DNA of 57,792 nt from an uncultured Prevotellaceae bacterium (GCA_900318065.1 ONIY01000022.1:1-57792), one strand, 5' to 3'. Counted from the stretch's first letter, positions 27,981 to 37,350 are shown. Numbers and translations: made by a program. The notes: a model not told the origin generated them from the letters alone.

Positions 27981-29024
27981 CTATTTTGATGCCAGCAGGT
28001 TATCCACACGTCGGGCAATGTCCTCACTCGAGGGTAGCAGTTTCTTATATTGTTCTGGCAAGTCAGGACTGAGGCTATAGGTTGCCACGCCGATGGGTGA
28101 CGAGCTGTGTCTGAGCGCATACTCAACAATAGTGCGGTTTTTCTCCTTGCAGATGATGATGCCAATGGACGGGTTCTCGTGTGCCAGCTTCACTGTGTCG
28201 TCAAGCACGTTGAGATAGAACTCCATCTTGCCCTTATATTCTGGCTTAAACTCGCCCACTTTCAACTCAATAGCCACAAGCGACTGCATCTGCCGGCTAT
28301 AAAGCAACAAGTCAATAAAATACTCCTGTCCACCTACTTCAAGGCGGTATTGGTTGCCCAAGAACGTGAAATCGTTACCAAACTCATTCAGAAAAGCACG
28401 GATATTGCGCACGATGGAAAGTTCCAAATCACGTTCAGAGTGCTCGTCGCTCAACTCAAGGAAGTTCAAAGAATAATCATCGCGCAATGCCAAAACGGCT
28501 TGATTCTTTACGTTTTCAGTCAGCGTTTGGTCATAGTTGCTCTGCCCCAGCAGATAGTTTTCAAACGCCTTGCCCTCAATCTGGTGCATCAGCACGTTCT
28601 TTGTCCATCCAAAACGCTTGGTTGCAAGGATGTAGAAACGACGTTCCTGCGTGTCCTTGCACTTTTCCATAATGAGCAAGTGTTTTGCCCAACTAATTTC
28701 GGCAACCAATGGTTGCAGAATTTCATTTGATTGATACTCAACATAAAAGCGAGCCATATTGCGGATATTACGTTCACCAAATCCCTGAATTCCCGGGAAT
28801 TCTGCTTGAATGTCGCGTGACAAGTTCTCCACTACCGATTTGCCCCAACCGAGTGCTTTTTGGCGTTCGGTGATTTGGCGGCCTATCTCCCAATAGAGCG
28901 ATATCATCTCCTTGTTGACCGCGCGCATCGCCTCATACTGGGCCGAGCGGATGCGCTTCAACACATCATCACGAAAACTCTGGTAATCACCATCATTCAC
29001 TACAATATTGCTGTTCTCTTCCAT
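27981..29024 (-). CDS. DUF1016 (YhcG-like) PD-(D/E)XK nuclease
   Basis: 347-aa protein of the DUF1016/YhcG family. The N-terminal DUF1016_N helical region (about 15-150; YWEIGRQITERQKALGWGKSVVENL, FPGIQGFGERNI) is followed by a C-terminal PD-(D/E)XK nuclease-fold domain with FIDLLLYSRQMQSLVAIELK (Asp, then E-x-K). The ATG at 29024 is preferred over an upstream TTG. Such genes are often found beside restriction-modification and other defence loci. It is transcribed divergently from the nuclease operon at 29455 inside the repeat-bounded island. Confidence 0.88.
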   Translation of the reverse strand: MEENSNIVVNDGDYQSFRDDVLKRIRSAQYEAMRAVNKEMISLYWEIGRQITERQKALGWGKSVVENLSRDIQAEFPGIQGFGERNIRNMARFYVEYQSNEILQPLVAEISWAKHLLIMEKCKDTQERRFYILATKRFGWTKNVLMHQIEGKAFENYLLGQSNYDQTLTENVKNQAVLALRDDYSLNFLELSDEHSERDLELSIVRNIRAFLNEFGNDFTFLGNQYRLEVGGQEYFIDLLLYSRQMQSLVAIELKVGEFKPEYKGKMEFYLNVLDDTVKLAHENPSIGIIICKEKNRTIVEYALRHSSSPIGVATYSLSPDLPEQYKKLLPSSEDIARRVDNLLASK

Positions 29025-29045
29025 ATAATCATTGCCTTGAAAGTG

Positions 29046-29053
29046 CAAAAATA
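29046..29053 (-). promoter_or_regulatory. -7 element of DUF1016 gene
   Basis: On the minus strand TATTTTTG, matching TAnnTTTG, 21 nt before the chosen ATG. No good -33 box. Confidence 0.5.
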
Positions 29054-29146
29054 CAAATTATTGGCAAAGTGAAGCATGAAATCGTTGCGAAAATCAGCTT
29101 TTTTACAAAAAAACGCCACACATGGATTGAATTTGAAAAAATGTTG

Positions 29147-29154
29147 TATATTTG
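29147..29154 (+). promoter_or_regulatory. -7 element of the nuclease operon
   Basis: TATATTTG. It implies a leader of about 300 nt before the ATG at 29455. In that leader an 8-bp inverted repeat TACTGCAC (29270-29277) / GTGCAGTA (29288-29295) could fold; otherwise 29155-29454 shows no gene. Confidence 0.5.
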
Positions 29155-29454
29155 CATAAAATGGATTATGCCCTAATTTTTTGATAAACTGACGCGTTTT
29201 GCTCGTTATTTTTAAATTAAAAGTTAAACTTTCTTAAAGCGCTGATGTTCTGCTATGTACGCTATAGATACTGCACAAAAAACAACGTGCAGTACTACCA
29301 AATATAATAATTTTTTAACATCCATTTACTGAATTTTGAGTGACCATTAAATTTCTCAAACGTATTATATATAGAGAGGGAAGGGAAATAACCCATCTAA
29401 GTTATCTACTAAAAATTATTTTTCTGGACGTAAAAATCAACATTATAACATACA

Positions 29455-29931
29455 ATGAAACGACAAGTTATCACACAACTGACAACGGCCGAGCGCCTCA
29501 CCCTACTGGAGCAAATCTTTGCCCAGCAGGGCGAATGCTCATGCATTGAGTTTGCGTCCTGCACATTGAGCGACATGGCTTTCATGTTCGACTTTGCAGA
29601 TGCCAACCTGGTGAAAATGAAGTGGTCTAACGACGAGTGCAAATTGAGCGAGATCATGGAGCGCACCAAGCGCATTCTCTCGCCCGAAGTGGAGCAGAAG
29701 TTCGGGCTGGGCATGCCTTTTTTTGTCCATGCCATTTTTCCCTTGAAATCAACGCTCATGGCCGATTTCACAAACTGGCTTCAGCACAATGAACCCATAG
29801 CGCTGGAGCATTTTGTAACCACAAGCGACACCAACGACATCACCGTTCATGTAGCCTATATCAAAAACGAAATTGGCGACCGCATCGTCGACCAAATAGA
29901 GAAAACAAACAGAATTATAAAAAGACAATGA
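29455..29931 (+). CDS. unknown protein, first gene of island operon
   Basis: 158-aa soluble protein; I do not recognise a family. It shows alternating helix and strand character (LTTAERLTLLEQIF at the start, GDRIVDQIEKTNRI at the end) and no signal peptide or membrane segment. Its stop overlaps the start of the PD-(D/E)XK-like gene by 4 nt, so it is translationally coupled to it and probably acts with it. Confidence 0.65.
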   Translation: MKRQVITQLTTAERLTLLEQIFAQQGECSCIEFASCTLSDMAFMFDFADANLVKMKWSNDECKLSEIMERTKRILSPEVEQKFGLGMPFFVHAIFPLKSTLMADFTNWLQHNEPIALEHFVTTSDTNDITVHVAYIKNEIGDRIVDQIEKTNRIIKRQ

Positions 29932-30959
29932 AAACAAAAAATGAACTTCAAAATGTTGATACTCTAATGGAAAGTATCAATAAAATCATTAATCTAGTTA
30001 ATAAACTACTTTCTAATAATCCAGAGTGGAAGAGTAGATATAAAAACTACATTATGAAAATAGAGAAAACAACGACAAAAAGAAATCGAAGACCTTTCCA
30101 TAAACCAGAAGGGATATCTTTGTATAGCTCTGTTTCTAGAAGAGACGGCAAGGCGTATGACTTGCGCTTTGATGGTCAAAGCGTAGGCGAGGTTGTGTGT
30201 GGTGGGAAAAAAGTCTGGTTATACCCACAGGAAGAAAACAACAAGAAACACTTTAAAGAGGAATATACTGAACTGCAAATGTCAAAGAAAGTTGAATGGT
30301 CAAGTTCCGAGGCAAGCAATTTTAGGCGATTTTTTCGCAATAAATCAAAAGAAGCAAACAGCATCAAATTAAATAGTCCTGAACATCGACTTGAGAACCG
30401 TCTTCTAAAGGAATTTGCCAAAAAGACAAGAGCTGAAGGCAAAGTATTATGTAATATTCAACCTGTTAGGTTGTATAATTGCTTCTTTCAGTTACCAACA
30501 CCATTAAAAGCAAGTGATCATGTCCCAGAATATAGTCGTCATAACGGCGGAGGTATTGATATTCTAGCAAGAGTAAAGTCGGTTGATGGTAACTCGCGTA
30601 TTTGTGTTATGGAGTTAAAAGACGAGAACAAAAAAAACGAGAGTCAGGCAGAGGCAATGAAACAAGCTATTAGTTATTCTGTATTTATTGCAACTCTATT
30701 ACGTAGTGAATCAGGCTCAAGTTGGTGGGATTTCATCATGAACAGGGGAAGCAAAACCAAGCCGATTCCAGAACATCTGAACATAGATGTGGTGACAGTT
30801 ATGCCTGAAGGAAGTACAGAGGAATTTTGCGAAAGAGAAATAGATCTTCAAGAATTATCTTGTACACTTTACTGCCACACTCTTTACTACAATAGTAAGG
30901 ATTACATAAATGGCAAATTTACTTTTACTGGGACATATCCCCCACACATTAGGAAATGA
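29928..30959 (+). CDS. putative PD-(D/E)XK nuclease-fold protein
   Basis: 343 aa. A basic N-terminal part (about 1-150) is followed by a region with GGGIDILAR and, about 15 residues later, RICVMELKDENK. This gives the D ... E-x-K spacing of PD-(D/E)XK nucleases, and the following QAEAMKQAISYSVFIATLL helix also fits. No named family is recognised. It overlaps the genes on both sides by 4 nt (ATGA), which argues for strict co-expression with the unknown protein before it and the metallo-beta-lactamase-fold nuclease after it. Confidence 0.65.
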   Translation: MKTKNELQNVDTLMESINKIINLVNKLLSNNPEWKSRYKNYIMKIEKTTTKRNRRPFHKPEGISLYSSVSRRDGKAYDLRFDGQSVGEVVCGGKKVWLYPQEENNKKHFKEEYTELQMSKKVEWSSSEASNFRRFFRNKSKEANSIKLNSPEHRLENRLLKEFAKKTRAEGKVLCNIQPVRLYNCFFQLPTPLKASDHVPEYSRHNGGGIDILARVKSVDGNSRICVMELKDENKKNESQAEAMKQAISYSVFIATLLRSESGSSWWDFIMNRGSKTKPIPEHLNIDVVTVMPEGSTEEFCEREIDLQELSCTLYCHTLYYNSKDYINGKFTFTGTYPPHIRK

Positions 30960-32179
30960 AGATTAAAGTTCATCGAGGCTCACATCAGATAGGAGGTTGT
31001 GTTACAGAGTACGAACATGACGGCTGGCGCTTATTCGTTGATTATGGAGAAGAATTGCCAGGTGGTCCAAAAACTGGAGCGTTGGAAGTTGAAGGGTTGA
31101 CTCATGGTGACTTGTCGAAAAGCGCATTGCTTATCACACATTACCATGGCGACCATATCGGCAGCGTTGTTGACTTGCCGAAAGACCTTCCAATATATAT
31201 GGGAGATTTAGGCATGAAAATCCAGAAGATTCTCTCCACACGACTCTCCTCTAAAAAAGAACAGCATATAAAGTTGAAAAATCGGCTGGAGTTTTTCCAC
31301 ACTTTCAAACCATATGATGTGCTTAATATAGGACCATTTTTTGTAACTCCTATCAATATCGACCATTCTGCATTTGATGCCTATGCTTTCAAAATTGAGG
31401 CAGGAGGGAAAAGTGTGTATCATACGGGTGACTTCCGCACTCATGGATTCAGAAGCGGGAAACTACCTGAACTCATGAAGAAATATGTGGGAACGGTTGA
31501 CTATGTTGTGAGCGAGGGCACCAATGTCGCAAGGATAACTGGAAAAGTCGAGAAAGAAAGCGAATTACAACAAAGATTTATTGCCAGTTTTAAAAAAAAA
31601 TTTGCGAATGTAGTATATCTTTCTTCCACTAATATTGACCGTCTCTTCGGTCTGTATCATGCTGCTTTGAAGGCAGGACGTCCGTTTTTAGTCGACAACT
31701 ACCAAAAGGAAGTCATGGATACCATTATAAATGAGCCTAACATTTGGAGCAAGTCGACGTTATATCAATATGGAACATATCAACCTTATGCTGTTGATAA
31801 CAACTTGAATCCGAAACTTGAAAATCTTATCAATGACAAAGGCTTTGTCTTGATTGCCCGTGATAATTACAAATTCAAGAAACTGATAGACAAACTGCCA
31901 GGAAAGAAGAAAAAATATCTATCGATGTGGAAAGGTTATGTTGACGTCTCTAATGGCGATAATTATAACTCTTCTTTGGCTGAAGCATTGGGCGAAGATT
32001 ATGAGTATATGCACACCAGTGGGCACTCTGATGTGAACGGCACGCGTACGGTTTTCAGTTTATTACAGCCCAAAACTATAATACCCATTCACACAAACGA
32101 CCCAGAAGAGTTTAAGAGACAGTTTAGCGATAATTGGTCGGTAAGAGTTCTAAATGACGGAGAATCTTTAGGGTGTTAA
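30956..32179 (+). CDS. beta-CASP metallo-beta-lactamase-fold nuclease (RNase J-like)
   Basis: 407-aa two-metal hydrolase. Motif 2 is THYHGDHIG (H62, H64, D66, H67), followed by a YHTGDFRTHG motif with metal-bridging Asp and the beta-CASP-type end motifs HTSGHSD and IPIHTND. Relatives are RNase J/CPSF-type ribonucleases or DNA-processing enzymes; RNA or DNA as substrate cannot be decided. Shorter than RNase J (about 550) and without its C-terminal domain, so not the housekeeping enzyme. Third gene of the coupled island operon. Confidence 0.82.
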   Translation: MKIKVHRGSHQIGGCVTEYEHDGWRLFVDYGEELPGGPKTGALEVEGLTHGDLSKSALLITHYHGDHIGSVVDLPKDLPIYMGDLGMKIQKILSTRLSSKKEQHIKLKNRLEFFHTFKPYDVLNIGPFFVTPINIDHSAFDAYAFKIEAGGKSVYHTGDFRTHGFRSGKLPELMKKYVGTVDYVVSEGTNVARITGKVEKESELQQRFIASFKKKFANVVYLSSTNIDRLFGLYHAALKAGRPFLVDNYQKEVMDTIINEPNIWSKSTLYQYGTYQPYAVDNNLNPKLENLINDKGFVLIARDNYKFKKLIDKLPGKKKKYLSMWKGYVDVSNGDNYNSSLAEALGEDYEYMHTSGHSDVNGTRTVFSLLQPKTIIPIHTNDPEEFKRQFSDNWSVRVLNDGESLGC

Positions 32180-32183
32180 AGTT

Positions 32184-32765
32184 ATGACCATTCTTCACAT
32201 CAGTGACACACACGGGTTGCATGGCAGGTTGGGGGCGATGCCTCCAGCCGATATGCTTGTGCATAGTGGCGACTTCACCCACAGCGGCACCGAACAAGAA
32301 GTGCTCAACTTTCTCAACTGGTTCATTGCGCTTGATTATTCCCACAAAATATTCGTAGTGGGCAACCACGACCTTTGCTTGTGGGATGCCGAAGGCATTG
32401 AAGACCTGCCTGCCAATGTACACTTCCTGCAGGACCGTGGCGTGACTATTGATGGCATGAAGTTCTTCGGCTTAGGCTATAACCACCCCGAGAACCTTAT
32501 TCCCAAAAGCGACCTGGATGTGCTCGTAACCCACGAGCCACCGCTTGAAATACTCGACTACTCGTCGGGTACGCATTGGGGCAATCTGCCGTTGCGCAAT
32601 AGTGTGGAAAATGCTAATCCCCTTTTGCATCTCTTCGGACATGCCCACGAGAGTTATGGCACCACCAAGCGCGACGGCATTATTTTCAGTAATGCTTCAT
32701 TGCTTGATGACTACAATAAACTTGTAAATTCGCCACGACTCATTCAAATGAGTTTGGACAAGTAA
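32184..32765 (+). CDS. calcineurin-like metallophosphoesterase
   Basis: 193-aa compact metallophosphoesterase with the complete metal-binding set: D-x-H in HISDTHG (residues 5-11), GDFTH, GNHDL, THEPP and GHAHES. It starts 4 nt after the MBL nuclease gene and ends before the right flanking repeat, so it closes the island operon. Related proteins hydrolyse phosphodiesters such as cyclic nucleotides or nucleic-acid ends; the substrate here is unknown. Confidence 0.88.
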   Translation: MTILHISDTHGLHGRLGAMPPADMLVHSGDFTHSGTEQEVLNFLNWFIALDYSHKIFVVGNHDLCLWDAEGIEDLPANVHFLQDRGVTIDGMKFFGLGYNHPENLIPKSDLDVLVTHEPPLEILDYSSGTHWGNLPLRNSVENANPLLHLFGHAHESYGTTKRDGIIFSNASLLDDYNKLVNSPRLIQMSLDK

Positions 32766-32785
32766 ATTGTGAGATTTAACGAGGA

Positions 32786-32870
32786 CAAGATTGGCTCGCT
32801 GCGCTTCGCCTTTCTTGAGTGGGGAGAGATGACAGAGGACAAGATTCACTCGCTGCGCTCGTGCATCTTG
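32786..32870 (+). repeat. two REP-like hairpins, copies 2 and 3
   Basis: CAAGA...TCTTG at 32786-32817 and CAAGATTCACTCGC...TCTTG at 32840-32870, both preceded by AGGA as in copy 1 at 27594. They lie at the right edge of the nuclease island. Confidence 0.55.
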
Positions 32871-32906
32871 AGAAGGGGAGGTATGCATTAATGTGAAATA
32901 AACGGT

Positions 32907-33042
32907 GCCTTGCGGCACTTGTCGCTTTTCATTTTCCACACTACCGCCAAGCAAGCTTGCCGTGGGTGGACAAATGAAAAACGGTTGCAACTATCGTCAC
33001 AACCGTTTCTCTACTTTGCAGCGGAGAGGACAAGATTCTCCG
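32907..33042 (+). repeat. long repeat, right copy
   Basis: Direct copy of 27666-27801, including the AAACGGTTG/CAACCGTTT hairpin and the right inverted end TTTCTCTACTTTGCAG. The left inverted end is missing. With the left copy it brackets about 5.1 kb holding five genes. The remainder of the gap 32766-33189 has no gene. Confidence 0.75.
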
Positions 33043-33189
33043 TTGATTATCAGGGCTTTAACCCCTTTTGATTATCAATTAGTTACATTTTTGGAGATTG
33101 CCAAAAAACGCAATTTTAGACTACCTAGTGTCCCTATACTGTCCGAGTACACTATGCTTTTAATGCGCTGACTGACTGTTAATAAACCC

Positions 33190-33579
33190 TTAATTTTTTG
33201 TAGAAATTACATCATTTAATTTTTCCAAAAGCTGGATTCTGGCCTCTTTTTCACGGAGACGTTCCTCCTTTTCTTTCAACATCTCATCACGGAATTGAAG
33301 CTGCTCACGAAGGTGGGCAAGCTGGTTTCGCAGTTGAGTAATGTTTAGACTTTTCAGCTCTTCCTCTGTCGATATCTCAACACCCTCTCTTATAAATAAG
33401 GTGTCTATAGATACACCGAGAAAGTCCGCTATCGCTTCTAACCGTTTTGCAGAAGGATTACCTGTCACCAGCGCATTAACTGATGTTTGTTTAGGATTCA
33501 TCCCTATGGCTCGCAAAAGATCACCATAAGGGATATTCTTCCTGTCTAACAGTTCTTTAATGATTTTTCCGTTGTACAT
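33190..33579 (-). CDS. XRE-type HTH repressor with coiled-coil tail
   Basis: 129 aa. The N-terminal HTH_3-like domain (about residues 5-62; LLRAIGMNPKQTSVNALVTG, LEAIADFLGVSIDTLF) is followed by a heptad-rich coiled coil (about 72-125; LREQLQFRDEMLKEKEERLR) that probably mediates dimerisation. It is divergent from the small early gene at 33709 with inverted repeats between them, the layout of a phage or island immunity repressor. Confidence 0.78.
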   Translation of the reverse strand: MYNGKIIKELLDRKNIPYGDLLRAIGMNPKQTSVNALVTGNPSAKRLEAIADFLGVSIDTLFIREGVEISTEEELKSLNITQLRNQLAHLREQLQFRDEMLKEKEERLREKEARIQLLEKLNDVISTKN

Positions 33580-33708
33580 TTTTAATTTGGATGATATTTT
33601 TTTCTCAAAAAATCTTACTTTTATATAAGACTATTTGGAAAATTTATATTACTTTTGTGCAAAATTAAGTCTTATTGTTGAATTATCCAAATTTTCAACT
33701 ATTTTTTT
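33580..33708 (+). promoter_or_regulatory. divergent control region with paired inverted repeats
   Basis: ATAAGACT (33625-33632) and AGTCTTAT (33668-33675) are inverted to each other, as are TTTGGA (33634-33639) and TCCAAA (33686-33691). Between them lies a rightward -7 box TACTTTTG (33650-33657). These are good candidate operators for the adjacent repressor. Confidence 0.5.
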
Positions 33709-33900
33709 ATGAATATTTTGAAACATTATTACAGTAAGTTGTCAAGGTACAACAAGAGCATGTTCCGTGAAGCTATCATTGACGCTTGCGGGTGGTCCTA
33801 CGGCACATTCTATTATAAGCTGAAGAATGGGAATTTTTCTAAACTGGAGTACAAAGTTGTTGATGATTATATAAAAGCATTCTTTTTTAGAGATGAGTAG
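33709..33900 (+). CDS. small HTH-like protein
   Basis: 63-aa basic protein (FREAIIDACGWSYGTFYYKLKNG) whose helix-turn-helix-like centre resembles small regulators next to phage repressors. First rightward gene of the element; its stop overlaps the next gene by 8 nt. Role as Cro-like regulator is inferred from position. Confidence 0.5.
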   Translation: MNILKHYYSKLSRYNKSMFREAIIDACGWSYGTFYYKLKNGNFSKLEYKVVDDYIKAFFFRDE

Positions 33901-34144
33901 CATATTTGACAGTTATCACACAGTGAAGGAATGGGAAGATGCGGCAGAAAAAGACGGACGCATCACATTCAATGCCGTATATTATGTGATGGGCAAGAGA
34001 GTTCTTGATCATGTTACCGGCTTCGTGAAAATTGAGCAGCCCGATGGGAAGACTGCCCATAGGTGTGTAATGTGGCACAGCAACGGCCAATGCTATGTTG
34101 GCAAGGAACATCTGCCAGAGTTCGACATAAACTTTGATGATTGA
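33893..34144 (+). CDS. unknown small protein before primase
   Basis: 83-aa acidic soluble protein without recognised domain (VKEWEDAAEKDGRITF, HSNGQCYVGKEHLPEF). Its stop overlaps the primase start, indicating co-expression. Possibly an accessory replication protein, but nothing in the sequence proves it. Confidence 0.55.
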   Translation: MSSIFDSYHTVKEWEDAAEKDGRITFNAVYYVMGKRVLDHVTGFVKIEQPDGKTAHRCVMWHSNGQCYVGKEHLPEFDINFDD

Positions 34145-37100
34145 TGAAAAAACCATAGAGAGCATTCTTGACCGCGTCGACATAGTTGACGTGGTCGGTC
34201 GCTATGTACCAGACCTGAAACAGAAAGGCAGCAACTACCAATGCTGCTGCCCTTTCCATAGCGAGCGCACACCTTCTTTCATCGTGAACAAGGCAAGGAA
34301 TACCTGGCACTGCTTTGGAGCTTGTGCCGAAGGAGGCAACGCCATCAAGTTTGTAATGAAGTACAACAACTATACTTTCCCTGAAGCGGTAAAGGAGTTG
34401 GCAGGGATGTGCGGAGTCACCTTAGAAGAAAGTAAGGAAAAGCCTTCGGCTGAACAGATAGAGAAAAACAAGAAGCGAGAGGCTATGTTTATCGCATACG
34501 AAGTGCTGCAACGCTTCTTTGAGGGGCAGCTGAGGGCAAGCGATGAAGAAGCTGCAAGGGCACATTCCTATGCCGTAAAACGGTGGAATAGTGATTTTAT
34601 TCAAGAATGCGGAATAGGATATGCGCCCAAGAACAGTCAACTCCTAATCCGATATGCTGAGGCAAACAACATTTCCACGAAACTACTCATGGAAATGGAC
34701 CTGTTGAGGCAGTCTGAAAGAGATGGGCACCTGTATGCTTTCTTTCGTGAACGCATCATGATTCCAATACGTGACCGATTCAGCAGGGTCATAGGCTATA
34801 CTGCTCGCTATATTGGCAACAACACTGATGCGCCTAAATACTTGAATTCATCTTCCACCCTACTGTATAATAAGGACAAGTCTGTATTTGGAATACACCT
34901 GGCAACAAGAGCTGCAGTGAAAGAGAACAAATGCTATCTTGTAGAAGGTGCACCGGATGTGTTGAGGCTGCAGGCTATAGGAGCGAATAATGTGGCAGCT
35001 TCTCTCGGTTCTGCATGGACAGAAAATCAGATGAAAATGCTGAAAAGGTTGACCACAAAACTATGTTTCCTGCCAGATGCAGACCCACCAAAGCCTGACG
35101 AACCGTATGGCACAGGCATCAAAGCGGTTATCAATAACGCACTGCTCGCCCTCGAGAATGGGTTTGAGGTCACAGTGAAAGAGATTCCTCTGGCAGCCGG
35201 TGGAAAGAAGAATGATCCTGACACATACTGTACGAGTAAGAAGGTTCTTGACAACATCAACGAGGAAGATTTCATCTTGTGGTATGCGAAAAAACTCTTT
35301 GAGAATGGTGCGACACAAGATGAAAAGAGTAATGCCGTTGTCACTATCGCCAATCTCGTAGCATCAGTGAATGATGACGTTAAGCAGTCTATGTATATTG
35401 ACACGCTCCACAAAATAATGCCAGGAAAGGCAATGTGGAGAAATGCCATCAAGTCAGCAAAGAGACAGAAGGCAGAAACGGACATCAAATCAAGCGTCAC
35501 TGTAAACCTTGACCTGCTGGAGAAATATGGTTTCCAAGAGCAGGGATACCGCTACATATCGGTCAACAGCGATGGCAGGACGAAAGAATGGTCAAACTTC
35601 GTGCTCAAACCATTGTTCCACATCAAGGACATGGTGAATCCAATAAGACTATACAAAATCACTAACGTTAACCACCAGTCTGAAATAGTGCCATTACGTT
35701 CTGATGAGCTTGTTTCAGTGACCAAGTTCAAACAACGTATCGAAGGACTGGGTAATTATCTATGGTTCGCAAAAGATGAACAACTTATGGCTTTGAAGAA
35801 ACATCTTTATTTTAGCACCGAGACTGCAATACAGATTACACAACTCGGTTGGCAGAGACAAGGCTTTTACGCCTTCGGCAATGGAATATTCGATACTGAA
35901 TGGCATCCTGTGGATGACCTGGGTATCGTGAGACTTGGGGAACAGGGCAATTTCTATTTACCTGCCTTCTCATCAGTATATAAGGACGACACGCAGTTTT
36001 TTCAGTTTGAGAGGAATTTTGTGCATCTGAACTATGGCACAATCTCTTTGTATGACTACTCGAAAAGACTGATTGACGTTTTCGGCAATAACGCTAAAGT
36101 GGGCCTGTGCTTCCTGATTGCGACACTGTTCCGAGATGTGATAGTCGGGTACACAAAGAATTTCCCCATTTTGAACCTGTTTGGACCTAAAGGATCGGGA
36201 AAGTCTGAGCTTGGACACTCTCTGATGTCATTCTTCATCATTGAGAACACTCCACCAAATATCGTCAACTCCACTCTTCCAGCACTGGCAGACGCTGTGA
36301 AGCGTGAATTCCTGAAAGGTCTCTGGGATGGCACAGGACGTACACGAATGAATATGGATCGAGACAAGAAACGAGAGGTCACAAAAGTGGATTGTGGTGT
36401 TATCATAAGCGGCCAGGAGATGGCAACTGCCGACATCGCCCTATTCTCACGCTTTATTTTTTTGTCTTACTCTAAGAGTGAATTCTCGTCGGCAGCAAGG
36501 GAAAAGTTCGCAGAACTGACTGAAATACGCAAGCATGGATGTTCCCATCTCACTTTGCAGATACTGAGATACAGAGCTAAATTCATTCAGGAGTTCAAGA
36601 GCAGCCTCAACTTCTGTAAGGAAGATATAACAACAGCGGTCGCTGGTGCCAACGTTGAGGACAGAATACTGTTCAACTGGTATGTGGTACTGGCAGCATA
36701 CCACGCTCTGCGAGACGTGATACAACTGCCGTTTGACTACAACGAGATTCGCTCTATTGTGATTGAGGGAGTCAAGGCACAGAACAGGGAAACAAAGTCG
36801 AACAATGAGTTGGCAAACTTCTGGAACATCGTGTCATACTTCCGTCAGGAAGGCAAGATTTGGAACGGATGTGACTACCGTATAGACATGGAGGACAGAC
36901 TGAAATGTTCTAACAGAAACAATGAGATGGTGTTCCCTCAGACAAAGAGAATACTGTACCTGAGATACAGCAGGATTTTCCAGCTCTATAAGATGCATGG
37001 ACGACAAGTCAACGAGGTCCTGATACCTCCACAATCTCTGGTATACTATCTTGAGAACTCTCCTGCATACTTCGGAAAGAAAAAATCATGGAGATACAAG

Positions 37101-37274
37101 GTAATAATCAATGGTATCGAGCAGACTGAGGAACGTAGAGACTCAACAAATGGTTTCGTGAAGTATGTGAAGAAATATGGCTTCGACCAGGTGATGTGTT
37201 TTGACTACGATATGCTAAAAGAGTCATACGACATCAACCTCGAAGATACAACCTCATATGACAATATACCCTGA
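34137..37274 (+). CDS. CHC2/TOPRIM primase-helicase fusion
   Basis: 1045-aa replication protein. The N-terminal CHC2 zinc finger has C38, H41, C59 and C63 (CPFH ... WHCFGACAEGG), followed by a DnaG-like catalytic core and TOPRIM motifs (YLVEGAPDV; CFLPDAD) at about 260-340. The C-terminal AAA-type helicase domain carries Walker A FGPKGSGKS near residue 682. It makes primers and unwinds DNA for the mobile element. ATG at 34137 is chosen over a TTG one codon upstream. It overlaps the previous gene by 8 nt. A repeat cluster that may be the element's origin lies just downstream. Confidence 0.88.
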   Translation: MIDEKTIESILDRVDIVDVVGRYVPDLKQKGSNYQCCCPFHSERTPSFIVNKARNTWHCFGACAEGGNAIKFVMKYNNYTFPEAVKELAGMCGVTLEESKEKPSAEQIEKNKKREAMFIAYEVLQRFFEGQLRASDEEAARAHSYAVKRWNSDFIQECGIGYAPKNSQLLIRYAEANNISTKLLMEMDLLRQSERDGHLYAFFRERIMIPIRDRFSRVIGYTARYIGNNTDAPKYLNSSSTLLYNKDKSVFGIHLATRAAVKENKCYLVEGAPDVLRLQAIGANNVAASLGSAWTENQMKMLKRLTTKLCFLPDADPPKPDEPYGTGIKAVINNALLALENGFEVTVKEIPLAAGGKKNDPDTYCTSKKVLDNINEEDFILWYAKKLFENGATQDEKSNAVVTIANLVASVNDDVKQSMYIDTLHKIMPGKAMWRNAIKSAKRQKAETDIKSSVTVNLDLLEKYGFQEQGYRYISVNSDGRTKEWSNFVLKPLFHIKDMVNPIRLYKITNVNHQSEIVPLRSDELVSVTKFKQRIEGLGNYLWFAKDEQLMALKKHLYFSTETAIQITQLGWQRQGFYAFGNGIFDTEWHPVDDLGIVRLGEQGNFYLPAFSSVYKDDTQFFQFERNFVHLNYGTISLYDYSKRLIDVFGNNAKVGLCFLIATLFRDVIVGYTKNFPILNLFGPKGSGKSELGHSLMSFFIIENTPPNIVNSTLPALADAVKREFLKGLWDGTGRTRMNMDRDKKREVTKVDCGVIISGQEMATADIALFSRFIFLSYSKSEFSSAAREKFAELTEIRKHGCSHLTLQILRYRAKFIQEFKSSLNFCKEDITTAVAGANVEDRILFNWYVVLAAYHALRDVIQLPFDYNEIRSIVIEGVKAQNRETKSNNELANFWNIVSYFRQEGKIWNGCDYRIDMEDRLKCSNRNNEMVFPQTKRILYLRYSRIFQLYKMHGRQVNEVLIPPQSLVYYLENSPAYFGKKKSWRYKVIINGIEQTEERRDSTNGFVKYVKKYGFDQVMCFDYDMLKESYDINLEDTTSYDNIP

Positions 37275-37280
37275 TTTGCG

Positions 37281-37350
37281 AAAATGTAGATCTCTTACAT
37301 TTTTAATTTGGATTGTAAGCACTTGCTTGGGAAAGTAGGTGCTTATTTTT
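37281..37350 (+). terminator. two hairpins after primase gene
   Basis: AAAATGTA (37281-37288) / TACATTTT (37296-37303), then TAAGCACTT (37316-37324) / AGGTGCTTA (37337-37345) followed by TTTTT. The second is a standard terminator. Confidence 0.75.
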
